Source: an uncultured Fluviicola sp.
GTDB taxonomy: Bacteria > Bacteroidota > Bacteroidia > Flavobacteriales > Crocinitomicaceae
Reading direction: 5' to 3'
DNA length: 64,000 nt
NCBI RefSeq assembly: GCF_946478805.1
Contig: NZ_CAMLDC010000005.1
Coordinates: 62,001-126,000, forward strand
Position 1 is the first letter of the stretch. Each line of letters starts with the position of its first letter. A program made the position numbers and the translations under genes. Under the pieces are notes generated by a model. It had not been told where the DNA came from. It saw only the letters and a program-made list of their open reading frames with translations, and ran no database searches. Below, piece by piece: positions 44,546 to 52,260 of the stretch.

Positions 44546-45473
44546 AAAAGATAATATACAAGAACTGTTTTCGAAGGCTTTTGAAAACCAGACCTCTACG
44601 GTAAGACCGGAGCTATGGGCTGGTGTTCAGGCTAAGATGGCCGCTGCAGGTGTTGCTTCTACAGCAACCGTTGCAACGAAAGGGCTTTCTGCTTTGACGA
44701 AATGGATCATTGGCTCAGCTGCAGTGGGAACTGTGGGTGTGGTCACTGCTGTTGTTGCTTTGAATTCAGGTGAGGAATCAACTAAAACAAAGAGCGATTC
44801 TCCTAAAGAGATTTCGCAAAATGTGAACGTAAGGGGTTCTGAAGAGGATAAAACGGAACAACCGGTTAAAACGGAAAAGACATATGCTGCTAAAGCGGAC
44901 GGAAGTTCAACGGAATCCTTCAAGGATATTCCGCAGGAAACAAATTCGTATAGTAAAGAATTTAAATCCAATGTTGATCCTATAGGAAAAGAGAACTATT
45001 CTTTGGACGGAGTTAAACAGGAAAAAGTTAAACAGGAGGAGAAAATTGCTTCGACAGTTAACAGTAAGAAAGAATCAAACGAGAAATCGGATTCCAAAAA
45101 ATCTGTGGCAGATAAAAAGGATGATGCAAAAGAATCGGAAGCACCGGTTAAATATCCTGAGAATACCAAGGAACCTGTTTTTGCAGATTTGGAGGCGAAG
45201 GTTACCAAATTCCCAACCATGTTTACTCCTAATGGAGACAGAAGTAATGATACTTATTTTGTTACGGTCGAAAATATCAATGATTTCCAATTGGTGATTA
45301 TCGATCAGAATAATCATGAGATGTTCCGAACAAATAATCCGGAGGACGAATGGAATGGTACAAATAAGGCTGGAGAAGAAGCTCCAAATGGAGCTTATGC
45401 TGCGATCGTCACAGGAAAACAACAAAACGGAAAAAGTTTTAGAGACATTCAATTGTTCGAATTAAGACGCTAA
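44538..45473 (+). CDS. Membrane protein with T9SS/gliding (CHU_C-type) C-terminal domain, likely anti-sigma
   Basis: 311 residues, GTG start overlapping the sigma gene by 8 bases. N-terminal cytoplasmic segment (NIQELFSKAFENQTSTVRPELWAGV), Ala-rich stretch, one transmembrane helix (about 54-75, WIIGSAAVGTVGVVTAVVAL), a long Lys/Glu/Ser-rich linker of about 130 residues, then a gliding-motility-associated C-terminal domain: MFTPNGDRSNDTYFV, INDFQLVIIDQNNHEMF, DEWNGTNKAGEEAPNGAYAA. That domain normally forms the signal at the end of large type B T9SS substrates. Here it is the periplasmic end of a small membrane protein tied to a sigma factor. An anti-sigma role is inferred from position. Confidence 0.8.
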   Translation: MIEKDNIQELFSKAFENQTSTVRPELWAGVQAKMAAAGVASTATVATKGLSALTKWIIGSAAVGTVGVVTAVVALNSGEESTKTKSDSPKEISQNVNVRGSEEDKTEQPVKTEKTYAAKADGSSTESFKDIPQETNSYSKEFKSNVDPIGKENYSLDGVKQEKVKQEEKIASTVNSKKESNEKSDSKKSVADKKDDAKESEAPVKYPENTKEPVFADLEAKVTKFPTMFTPNGDRSNDTYFVTVENINDFQLVIIDQNNHEMFRTNNPEDEWNGTNKAGEEAPNGAYAAIVTGKQQNGKSFRDIQLFELRR

Positions 45474-45500
45474 TAATTACAAGTAAACTGAAACATAAGG

Positions 45501-45528
45501 AAGTCCTGCACATTGCAGGACTTTTTTT
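45501..45528 (+). terminator. Terminator after the sigma/anti-sigma pair
   Basis: AAGTCCTGCA (45501-45510), loop CAT, TGCAGGACTT (45514-45523): a perfect 10-bp stem followed by T residues. Confidence 0.92.
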
Positions 45529-45661
45529 GTTTTTATGCCCACAGACTTCGCTGAACGCAGAAACAAAATTGGGAGCATTCATTTTTCAGGCAGCTTTAGT
45601 TTTGTGTAAATTTCAAATGAAATTTGCGAAATACCTGAGGATATGAGTGAATATTAAAAAC

Positions 45662-45748
45662 AGAAAGCTCGTACTTAATGTGGTGCTTTTTGAGGTCCGG
45701 TTTCCCGGACTTCCGGGAGACCGGAGTGCCTGTTTTGCTTAATGGATA
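45662..45748 (-). repeat. tRNA-Cys-derived repeat unit A (degenerate)
   Basis: Read on the minus strand it holds GCAAAAC, then ACTCCGG, a long hairpin (CCGGT-C-TCCCGGA / TCCGGGA-A-ACCGG, positions 45697-45724), ACC, TCAAAAAGC and a decayed copy of the terminator found after tRNA-Cys. The shared blocks are the 3' anticodon arm, T-stem and 3' acceptor end of the adjacent tRNA-Cys. The T-loop is replaced by the hairpin and the tRNA 5' half is missing. Spacing to unit B is about 93 bases. Confidence 0.65.
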
Positions 45749-45751
45749 AAA

Positions 45752-45841
45752 ACAAAAAAGCTCCTGTAATACAGAAGCTTTTTGAGGTCTTGTCTCCCGC
45801 ATGTGCGGGAAACAGGAGTGCCTGTTTTGTTTAATGGATAT
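45752..45841 (-). repeat. tRNA-Cys-derived repeat unit B
   Basis: Same order as unit A, with a nearly exact copy of the tRNA-Cys terminator (45754-45783), then GAGGTC, the hairpin region 45789-45816 and AGTGCCTGTTTTG. The hairpin stem reads TCCCGCA / TGCGGGA where unit A has TCCCGGA / TCCGGGA: a G-C to C-G swap on both sides that keeps pairing. It lies 94 bases from the matching point of the tRNA-Cys unit. Confidence 0.7.
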
Positions 45842-45847
45842 AAAAAC

Positions 45848-45877
45848 AAAAAAGCTCCTGTATTACAGAAGCTTTTT
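45848..45877 (-). terminator. Terminator of tRNA-Cys
   Basis: On the minus strand AAAAGCTTCTGT-AAT-ACAGGAGCTTTTTT, a 12-bp stem with one wobble and a T-run, begins directly after the tRNA 3' end. The same hairpin recurs in unit B. Confidence 0.85.
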
Positions 45878-45878
45878 G

Positions 45879-45949
45879 AGGTCTCGTCCGGATTCGAACC
45901 GGAGTAGACGGTTTTGCAGACCGTTGCCTAACCGCTCGGCCACGAGACC
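45879..45949 (-). tRNA. tRNA-Cys (GCA)
   Basis: 71 nucleotides. Acceptor stem GGTCTCG/CGAGACC pairs perfectly; D arm GCC-GAGCGGTTA-GGC; anticodon arm ACGGT-CTGCAAA-ACCGT with anticodon GCA; T arm TCCGG-TTCGAAT-CCGGA; discriminator U73 as required for cysteine. CCA is not encoded. The 3' end abuts the terminator. Two degenerate copies of its 3' half follow downstream. Confidence 0.97.
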
Positions 45950-45997
45950 GTATTGTGGAGGCAAAAATAGTAATTTTTTATTTAACGTCAAGTAAAA

Positions 45998-46360
45998 CTA
46001 CCAAGTTCCTGCTTCAATAATAATTGCTACGTTGTCTACGTCTCCGTTGATGGGAGGACATATTTTAGTGACTTTCACACGTAAGCCGATTAACCCGTTG
46101 ATTTCTTGTTCGATACGCGATACAATCCGTTGCCCTACATGCTCAATCAACTTGGAACGGATAGCCATTTCCTGCGTTACAATAGCATTGATTTGAACAT
46201 AATCAATCGTTTGACTCAATTCGTCACTCAAAGCCGCTGCCTGAAAATCAGTTTTCATCTGAACATCGACGATGTAATTTCCACCGATTTTACCTTCTTC
46301 CTCCAAACAGCCGTGATAAGCATAGAGCTTTATACCGTTTACTTCAATTGTATGATTCAT
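45998..46360 (-). CDS. folB: Dihydroneopterin aldolase
   Basis: 120 residues from ATG 46360 (MNHTIEVNGIKLYAYHGC); the ATG overlaps the gltX stop (ATGA), so translation is coupled. FolB cleaves dihydroneopterin to 6-hydroxymethyl-dihydropterin and glycolaldehyde in folate synthesis. YAYHGCLEEEGKIGGNYIVDV, TIDYVQINAIV, KLIEHVGQRIV and the C-terminal KICPPINGDVDNVAIII match the family, including the active-site Lys region. An in-frame upstream ATG at 46399 would lie inside gltX. Confidence 0.92.
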   Translation of the reverse strand: MNHTIEVNGIKLYAYHGCLEEEGKIGGNYIVDVQMKTDFQAAALSDELSQTIDYVQINAIVTQEMAIRSKLIEHVGQRIVSRIEQEINGLIGLRVKVTKICPPINGDVDNVAIIIEAGTW

Positions 46361-47868
46361 CCTAGTTTTGTCAATCCGTCGTTCATTCGGGTCAAGCATT
46401 CTTCTTTTCCAAGATAAGAAGCAATTTCGAACATAGAAGGCCCTGTTCCTGCTCCTGTAAGCAGTAATCTGAATAAAGGAAGAACAGCTCCGATACCTAA
46501 TGATTTCTCTTCCAGAAAGGATTTAAATGCAGTTTCAATCGTTGGTGCATCAAATGGTGAAACCGCTTCCAGTTTGTTTTTCCATTCGGTCATTAACGGT
46601 GCAGAATCTTCTTTCCACTTTTTAGAGACGGTTTGCTCGTCATAGCCGTTCGGTTTATTAATCAAGTAAGATCCTTCTGTCATCATGTCTTTCACGAAGG
46701 TTGCACGTTCCTTCATCAATTTGCAAAAAGCTTCCAGTCGCTCTTCAGAGTCCGTTAAGTCGAATTGCTCCTTTAATAAGCGTGCTAATTCCTTTTCGGA
46801 AGTATGCTTCAAATATTGTTGTTGGAACCATTTTGTTTTTTCGGGATCGAATTTCGCACCGGCTTTCCCTACTCTATCCAAAGTGAATGCCTGGATTAGC
46901 TCATCCATGGAAAAGATTTCTTGTGTGGTCCCGGGATTCCATCCTAAGAATGCCAACATATTGATGAAAGAACCGGCAAAATATCCGTTTTCACGATATC
47001 CGGAGTATAATTCACCTTCAGCAGTTGTCCAGTTTGCCGGGAAGACCGGGAAACCTAAGCGATCTCCATCTCTTTTAGACAATTTTCCGTTTCCGTCTGG
47101 TCTTAATAATAAAGGTAAGTGTGCAAATTGCGGAGCATCCCATCCAAAAGCCTGGTACAACATCACGTGCATAGGTGCGGATGGAAGCCATTCTTCTCCA
47201 CGAATTACGTGAGAGATCTTCATCAGATGATCATCCACAATATTCGCTAAATGGTAAGTAGGCATTCCGTCACTTTTGAATAACACCTTATCATCCAGGT
47301 TATTAGTATTTACAACAACCCAACCTCTGATGATATCTTCAAGCCTAATGTCTTCATTTCTAGGCATTTTGAAGCGGATAACATATGGATCACCGGCTTC
47401 CAAACGACGCTTTACTTCATCCGCAGGAAGGGTCAACGAATTTTTCAGGTTCGTTCGTGTAACACTGTTGTATTGCCAGTTAGGCATTCCCATCTGTTTT
47501 GCCTGTTCACGAACAGCTTCCAATTCTTCCGGTGTGTCAAAAGCATAATAAGCTTTGTCATTTTCTACCAAACTTTCCGCATACGGACGATACATTTCCT
47601 TGCGTTCACTTTGAACGTAGGGACCATATTCTCCTCCTATTCCCGGACCCTCATCAGGAATGATTCCACACCATTTCAACGAGTCCATGATGTAGTCCTG
47701 AGCACCAGGAACAAAACGAGTTTGATCGGTATCTTCTATTCGAATAATGAAAGTTCCATTATTGTGTTTGGCAAAAAGGTAATTATAAAGTGCTGTTCTA
47801 ACACCTCCCATGTGTAAAGGTCCAGTTGGGGATGGTGCGAAACGAACACGTACGTCTGACGAACTCAT
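46357..47868 (-). CDS. gltX: Glutamate--tRNA ligase
   Basis: About 503 residues from ATG 47868 (MSSSDVRVRFAPSPTG); the TTG six codons upstream is unlikely because the -7 element overlaps it. Class I aminoacyl-tRNA synthetase: the HIGH-type motif is PTGPLHMGG and the KMSKS-type motif is GKLSKRDG. EDTDQTRFVPG and RGEEWLPSAPMHVMLY are GluRS features. It charges tRNA-Glu. Co-transcribed with folB. Confidence 0.96.
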   Translation of the reverse strand: MSSSDVRVRFAPSPTGPLHMGGVRTALYNYLFAKHNNGTFIIRIEDTDQTRFVPGAQDYIMDSLKWCGIIPDEGPGIGGEYGPYVQSERKEMYRPYAESLVENDKAYYAFDTPEELEAVREQAKQMGMPNWQYNSVTRTNLKNSLTLPADEVKRRLEAGDPYVIRFKMPRNEDIRLEDIIRGWVVVNTNNLDDKVLFKSDGMPTYHLANIVDDHLMKISHVIRGEEWLPSAPMHVMLYQAFGWDAPQFAHLPLLLRPDGNGKLSKRDGDRLGFPVFPANWTTAEGELYSGYRENGYFAGSFINMLAFLGWNPGTTQEIFSMDELIQAFTLDRVGKAGAKFDPEKTKWFQQQYLKHTSEKELARLLKEQFDLTDSEERLEAFCKLMKERATFVKDMMTEGSYLINKPNGYDEQTVSKKWKEDSAPLMTEWKNKLEAVSPFDAPTIETAFKSFLEEKSLGIGAVLPLFRLLLTGAGTGPSMFEIASYLGKEECLTRMNDGLTKLG

Positions 47869-47883
47869 GCTTAATTTTTTCAG

Positions 47884-47891
47884 CAAAAGTA
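47884..47891 (-). promoter_or_regulatory. Promoter -7 element TACTTTTG for gltX-folB
   Basis: TACTTTTG on the minus strand fits TAnnTTTG, 16 bases before ATG 47868. Confidence 0.5.
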
Positions 47892-48002
47892 ATCATTTAT
47901 TAACCTTTTTTAGGGCTTAAGTGTACATAATACTGAATTTGAGAGAGATGTTCTGTTTGAACTTTTCTACTTTAGTGAGTTATTCGAATTAGAATTGTTT
48001 TT

Positions 48003-51000
48003 ATGTCAGCTTTTGATCGCTTAATTGAACAAATAGATGCCTTTATACGAAAGTATTACAAGAGTGAGATCTTGAAAGGTATATTAATCGTAGTTGGCTT
48101 TTTATTAGCCTCCTGGTTAACGGTGAGCGTCCTGGAATACTTTGGTCGCTTTCCCAGTTCCGTACGATTTGTCTTATTGATCTTATTCCTTGGAATGAAC
48201 AGCTATCTGCTGGTACGTTATTTCGCACTGCCGATCATGCGTCTGTATTCTTTTGGCAAACGGATCAACCGGACACAGGCCGCACGAATTATCGGTTCCT
48301 TCTTCCCCAATGTTTCTGATCGTTTATTGAATACTTTACAATTGAACGAAATTGTGAATGAAAATGACCGAAGCTTTGAATTGATCCGTGCGAGCGTTTC
48401 GCAAAAATCGAATGAATTGTTGGCGGTTAAGTTTGAGGAGGCTGTTCGTTATGAAGAGTCAAAAAGGTATCTGAAATACGTAATTCCGATTATTTTGCTT
48501 TTTGGAACAATTGCGGTTTTTGCTCCCGGATGGATTACAAAGGGTTCTTCCAATGTAGTTAATTTCTCACAGGCACAGGAGGCTCCATTCGATTTTAATC
48601 TGGTAAATAGAAAAGATAAACTTCGGGAGGGAAGTTCTTATAATGTCGAAGTGGATATCACGGGATTGTATGTTCCTGAGCATGTTTTTTTGGTTTCCAA
48701 TCGCGGAAGGTATAAAATGAATAAGGTTCGAAAGAATCGCTTGTCTTTTCCGATCGACAATTTGAAATCTGACTTTGTTTTTCACTTCGAAAGTGAAGGT
48801 TACGAATCAAAGGAGTTTCAGGTGCGAGTACTTGGAAATTCTTCTTTGGGAAAGGTTGTTGCTACTCTGCATTATCCGAAATATTTACATAAGAAAGATG
48901 AGCGCTTGTTGAACATTGCAGATCTGGATATTCCGGAAGGAACAAAAGTAGATTGGAATGTCGAGGCACGGAATGTGAGTTGGTTCAAAGTTTTCAGCAA
49001 CCAATTTTCAAAGCAATTTAATGCTTCTGAAGGGAGCTTCCAATCGGTTTACAAGGAAGATGGGTCAATCAATTTCGTATTAAAGAATAAGGACTTGAAT
49101 GTATTAGATACTTCAAACGTCCAGGTACATGTTATTAAGGATGCTTATCCATCTATCCTGGTTTCTGAAAGTGTTGATTCTGTGAAAACCTCTGTGAGAT
49201 TGTTTGAGGGATTGATTTCGGATGATTACGGATTGACATCACTTTACTTCATGTATACCATTCAAAAGAAAAATGGACCGGAGCTGAAGCGGAAGATGTT
49301 GGTAGATAAATATTCTACAACGAGTGATAAATTTTCGTTCGCTGTTGATTTCAGCCGGGATAATATTGATGTAGAAGATAAAATCTCTTATCACTTCCAG
49401 GTATTTGATAACGATGGTGTCAATGGATCGAAGAGTACTTCTTCCCAAAACTTCGTGTATGAATTGCCTACACTAACGAATTTAAATGAGAAGCGCGACG
49501 AAGTTCAGAAGGAATTGAAAAATGCTTTAACGGACGTCTATAAGAAAACAGAACAATTTCAGAAGGATGTGAACAAATTACAGAAGTCGCTGATGAACAA
49601 ATCAAAGAGTGATTTCAAAAACATGGAGCAGGTTCAATCTTTGAAACAACAGCAGCAGTCTTTGCAGGAGGAATTGCAATCGATCAAAGACAAATTGGAT
49701 GCGAGCAATGAGGAGAAAAACAAACTCAGCGAACAAGATGAAGAGCTTCTGAAACAACAGGAACTTATTGAGGAATTGTTGAAGGAAGTGATGGATGATG
49801 AACTCAAGAAATTGTTGGACGATTTGGAGAAGCTGATGGAGAAAAACGATCAGCAACAGATGAAGAATGAGACAGAGAAATTGGATGCTTCAAGTGATGA
49901 GATGAAGAAACAATTAGATCGGACGATGGAAATGCTGAAGCGTTTGCAGGTGAATGAGAAGATTGATGACATAGAAAAAGAACTCGATGAGTTGGCGAAG
50001 GAACAGGAGAAATTGGAACAGGATATAAAGAATGAAAAAACACCTGAAAAAGATGCTTCAAAGAAACAGGAAGAGCTGAACAAGAAGTTTGGTGACCTGA
50101 AGAAGGACATGCAAGAGATGCAAAAATTGAATGATGAGTTAGAGCGTCCGATGCCAATGGATTCGTTTGAAAAGGAACAACAAGAGATTTCAGATGAAAT
50201 GAGTGGCGCGAAAAGCAAACTCGATCAGGGGAAGAAGAGTAAGGCCGGAGAAAATCAGAAAAAGGCTGCTGAGAAAATGAAGGAGCTATCCGACCAGATG
50301 AATAATCAGCAGGAATCTGCAAACAAAAAGCAGAATGAAGAAGACATGAGTTTGATTCGTTTATTGCTGGAGAATCTGATGTCCCTGAGCTTTGACCAGG
50401 AATATGTGATGAATCGTTTCGGGAAAGTGAAGGATATGGATCCTTACTATAACAAGCTTGGAAGAAAACAGCGAAGCATCATTGATGATAACAAGTTAAT
50501 CGAAGATAGCTTGATGGCTTTGGCTAAACGTCAGACAAAGATCGCTCCTTTCATTGATAAGGAATTGAAAGATATTCGCTCGAATTTCGGTTTAATTACG
50601 AATGAAATCGGTGAGCATAACAAAAGAGGAATGCAGCAACATCAGCAATATGTGATGACCAGTTATAACAACCTCGCGCTGATGTTGAATGAGAGTCTGC
50701 AATCGATGCAACAACAAGCTCAACAGCAGAAGCCTGGCTCGGGCTCTTGTGACAATCCTGGAGGAGCCGGACAAAAACCAAGTGGTGGACAAATGTCTCC
50801 CGGAGATATGAAGGAGATGTTGAAGAAACAACTTGAGCAAATGAAGAAAGGCCCGAATCCGGGTGGAAAGCAACCTGGTGACAAACCCGGGCAAGGAAGC
50901 CAGGGAATGCCTGGATTGGGCAACAAGGAAATTGCGAAGATGGCTGCACAACAAACTGCAATTCGTCAGCGATTGGAGCAAATGCGAAATGAAATGAATA

Positions 51001-51338
51001 AGGAAGGAAATGGTAAAGGAAACCAGTTGAACCCTTTGATCAAGGAGTTGGAAGAACAAGAGAAGCAATTAATCAACAAACAGTTTTCTCCTGAAATGGT
51101 TCGTCGTCAGCAAGACATCCTGACCCGTTTATTGGAAAGTGAGAAAGCATTGAAAGAAAGAGGTTTCGAGGAGAAAAGAAAATCAACTTCCGGAAAAACG
51201 ATTAATTATGGTAACCTTATTCGATTTGATGAGTATAAGCGTAACAAGCTTGGACAAGTTGAGTTATTGCGTGCCGTTGATCCTTTGTTGACAAAGTACT
51301 ATAAGGACAAAGCAGGTAAATACTTCAATCAGTTCTAG
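48003..51338 (+). CDS. DUF4175-type large coiled-coil membrane protein
   Basis: 1111 residues. Two membrane segments near the N-terminus (LKGILIVVGFLLASWLTVSV, VRFVLLILFLGMNSYLLVRY) and a third at about 158-175 (YVIPIILLFGTIAVFAPGW) are followed by Ig-like beta domains (about 190-470), then a very long Gln/Lys/Glu coiled coil (about 490-790) and a Gln/Met/Pro/Gly-rich low-complexity part (about 890-990). The order matches the Bacteroidota DUF4175 family, whose role is unknown; the size suggests an envelope-spanning or scaffolding function. It is the first gene of a likely operon with the ATPase, ybeY and mnmG. Confidence 0.82.
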   Translation: MSAFDRLIEQIDAFIRKYYKSEILKGILIVVGFLLASWLTVSVLEYFGRFPSSVRFVLLILFLGMNSYLLVRYFALPIMRLYSFGKRINRTQAARIIGSFFPNVSDRLLNTLQLNEIVNENDRSFELIRASVSQKSNELLAVKFEEAVRYEESKRYLKYVIPIILLFGTIAVFAPGWITKGSSNVVNFSQAQEAPFDFNLVNRKDKLREGSSYNVEVDITGLYVPEHVFLVSNRGRYKMNKVRKNRLSFPIDNLKSDFVFHFESEGYESKEFQVRVLGNSSLGKVVATLHYPKYLHKKDERLLNIADLDIPEGTKVDWNVEARNVSWFKVFSNQFSKQFNASEGSFQSVYKEDGSINFVLKNKDLNVLDTSNVQVHVIKDAYPSILVSESVDSVKTSVRLFEGLISDDYGLTSLYFMYTIQKKNGPELKRKMLVDKYSTTSDKFSFAVDFSRDNIDVEDKISYHFQVFDNDGVNGSKSTSSQNFVYELPTLTNLNEKRDEVQKELKNALTDVYKKTEQFQKDVNKLQKSLMNKSKSDFKNMEQVQSLKQQQQSLQEELQSIKDKLDASNEEKNKLSEQDEELLKQQELIEELLKEVMDDELKKLLDDLEKLMEKNDQQQMKNETEKLDASSDEMKKQLDRTMEMLKRLQVNEKIDDIEKELDELAKEQEKLEQDIKNEKTPEKDASKKQEELNKKFGDLKKDMQEMQKLNDELERPMPMDSFEKEQQEISDEMSGAKSKLDQGKKSKAGENQKKAAEKMKELSDQMNNQQESANKKQNEEDMSLIRLLLENLMSLSFDQEYVMNRFGKVKDMDPYYNKLGRKQRSIIDDNKLIEDSLMALAKRQTKIAPFIDKELKDIRSNFGLITNEIGEHNKRGMQQHQQYVMTSYNNLALMLNESLQSMQQQAQQQKPGSGSCDNPGGAGQKPSGGQMSPGDMKEMLKKQLEQMKKGPNPGGKQPGDKPGQGSQGMPGLGNKEIAKMAAQQTAIRQRLEQMRNEMNKEGNGKGNQLNPLIKELEEQEKQLINKQFSPEMVRRQQDILTRLLESEKALKERGFEEKRKSTSGKTINYGNLIRFDEYKRNKLGQVELLRAVDPLLTKYYKDKAGKYFNQF

Positions 51339-51364
51339 TATACGTAGAACATTAAATTAAAAGA

Positions 51365-51778
51365 ATGAAAGAAGGGTTTACTTTAATTGATTCGTTAAGC
51401 ATTCCTTCGGAGTTGAATAATTTACCTGTTGTTGAGTCGATGATTGACAAAGCTTGTCAGACAGTTGGAATCGATGAGGACATGTACGGGAATGTTTTGA
51501 TAGCGGTGACTGAAGCCGTTAACAATGCGATTATTCATGGAAACTCGTTGCATGTTGGTAAAGAAGTGAAGTTGGAATTTTATGAAACAAGTGATGGTTT
51601 CGGTTTTAGGATTTGTGATGAAGGGAGTGGTTTTGACCATCTTCATCTCCCCGACCCGACTGCTCCAGAAAATATTGAAAAAGAAAACGGTCGCGGGATT
51701 TTTCTGATGAGGAACCTGGCTGATGAAGTAATGTTCAATGACAGTGGAAATGAGGTAAGTGTTTTTTTTAATAAATGA
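51365..51778 (+). CDS. RsbW/SpoIIAB-like histidine-kinase-type ATPase
   Basis: 137 residues, a lone GHKL ATPase domain: N box AVTEAVNNAIIHGNS, G1 box CDEGSGFD, G2 box NGRGIFLM. Proteins of this size and layout are anti-sigma serine kinases or related partner-switch kinases. No anti-sigma antagonist or PP2C phosphatase is next to it. It lies 26 bases after the DUF4175 gene, and its stop overlaps the ybeY start (ATGA). Confidence 0.9.
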   Translation: MKEGFTLIDSLSIPSELNNLPVVESMIDKACQTVGIDEDMYGNVLIAVTEAVNNAIIHGNSLHVGKEVKLEFYETSDGFGFRICDEGSGFDHLHLPDPTAPENIEKENGRGIFLMRNLADEVMFNDSGNEVSVFFNK

Positions 51779-52218
51779 TGGTAGAAGTTTTTTTTGAAGA
51801 TATAGAAGAAGTTCCGGGTGTAAATCCGGAATTTTTGTTTGCGTGGTATTCGAATGTCTGTGAAGTGGAAGAAAAAAAATTGGGTGATCTTTCAATCATC
51901 TTTTGTTCCGATGAGCACTTGCTTGAGATGAACAAGGAATATCTCCAACACGATTATTACACGGATATTATCACCTTCGATTATTCGGAAGAAAATCTGG
52001 TGTCGGGAGATTTGTTCATCAGTGTTGATCGGGTTCAGGATAATGCGGATGAGTTTGACGTTCTTTTTCAAGATGAATTGCATCGCGTGTGCGTTCATGG
52101 ATTGTTGCACTTGTGCGGTTATAAAGATAAATCTGAAAAGGATGAGCAAATAATGAGATCGAAAGAGAATGAAATGTTAATGTTGCGTAAGTTTCACGTG
52201 GAACATTTGAAGGCTTGA
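51775..52218 (+). CDS. ybeY: Endoribonuclease YbeY
   Basis: 147 residues. YbeY is a zinc RNase for 16S rRNA 3' maturation and ribosome quality control. Family signatures: LSIIFCSDEHLLEMNKEYL, TDIITFDYSE, GDLFISVDRV and the zinc motif HGLLHLCGYKDK. The usual third His of HGxLHLxGYDH is Asp here. That change is, to my recollection, common in Bacteroidota. A parS-like site (52190-52205) lies in its last codons and is translated as FHVEHL. Confidence 0.93.
   Translation: MMVEVFFEDIEEVPGVNPEFLFAWYSNVCEVEEKKLGDLSIIFCSDEHLLEMNKEYLQHDYYTDIITFDYSEENLVSGDLFISVDRVQDNADEFDVLFQDELHRVCVHGLLHLCGYKDKSEKDEQIMRSKENEMLMLRKFHVEHLKA
52190..52205. promoter_or_regulatory. parS-like ParB site 1 (inside ybeY)
   Basis: AGTTTCACGTGGAACA matches the ParB consensus TGTTNCACGTGNAACA at all but the first base. 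It lies in the coding end of ybeY. Confidence 0.8.
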
Positions 52219-52235
52219 AGGGATGGTAGTAATTT

Positions 52236-52251
52236 TGTTCCACGTGAAACA
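52236..52251. promoter_or_regulatory. parS-like ParB site 2 (before mnmG)
   Basis: TGTTCCACGTGAAACA is a perfect match to TGTTNCACGTGNAACA, placed 10 bases before the mnmG ATG. Confidence 0.9.
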
Positions 52252-52260
52252 TGAAATAGT

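Noticed and set aside
45596..45802. 68-codon minus-strand frame over the repeat units
   Set aside because: Created by the tRNA-derived repeats and their terminators; no independent features.
45801..45995. 64-codon plus-strand frame across tRNA-Cys
   Set aside because: It is the antisense of the tRNA (SRPDSNRSRRFCRPLPNRSATRP-like reading), a common false ORF.
46685..47212. 175-codon plus-strand frame inside gltX
   Set aside because: Antisense shadow of a conserved synthetase.
49804..50322. 172-codon minus-strand frame in the DUF4175 gene
   Set aside because: Ser/His/Pro-rich product of reading the coiled-coil coding strand backwards.
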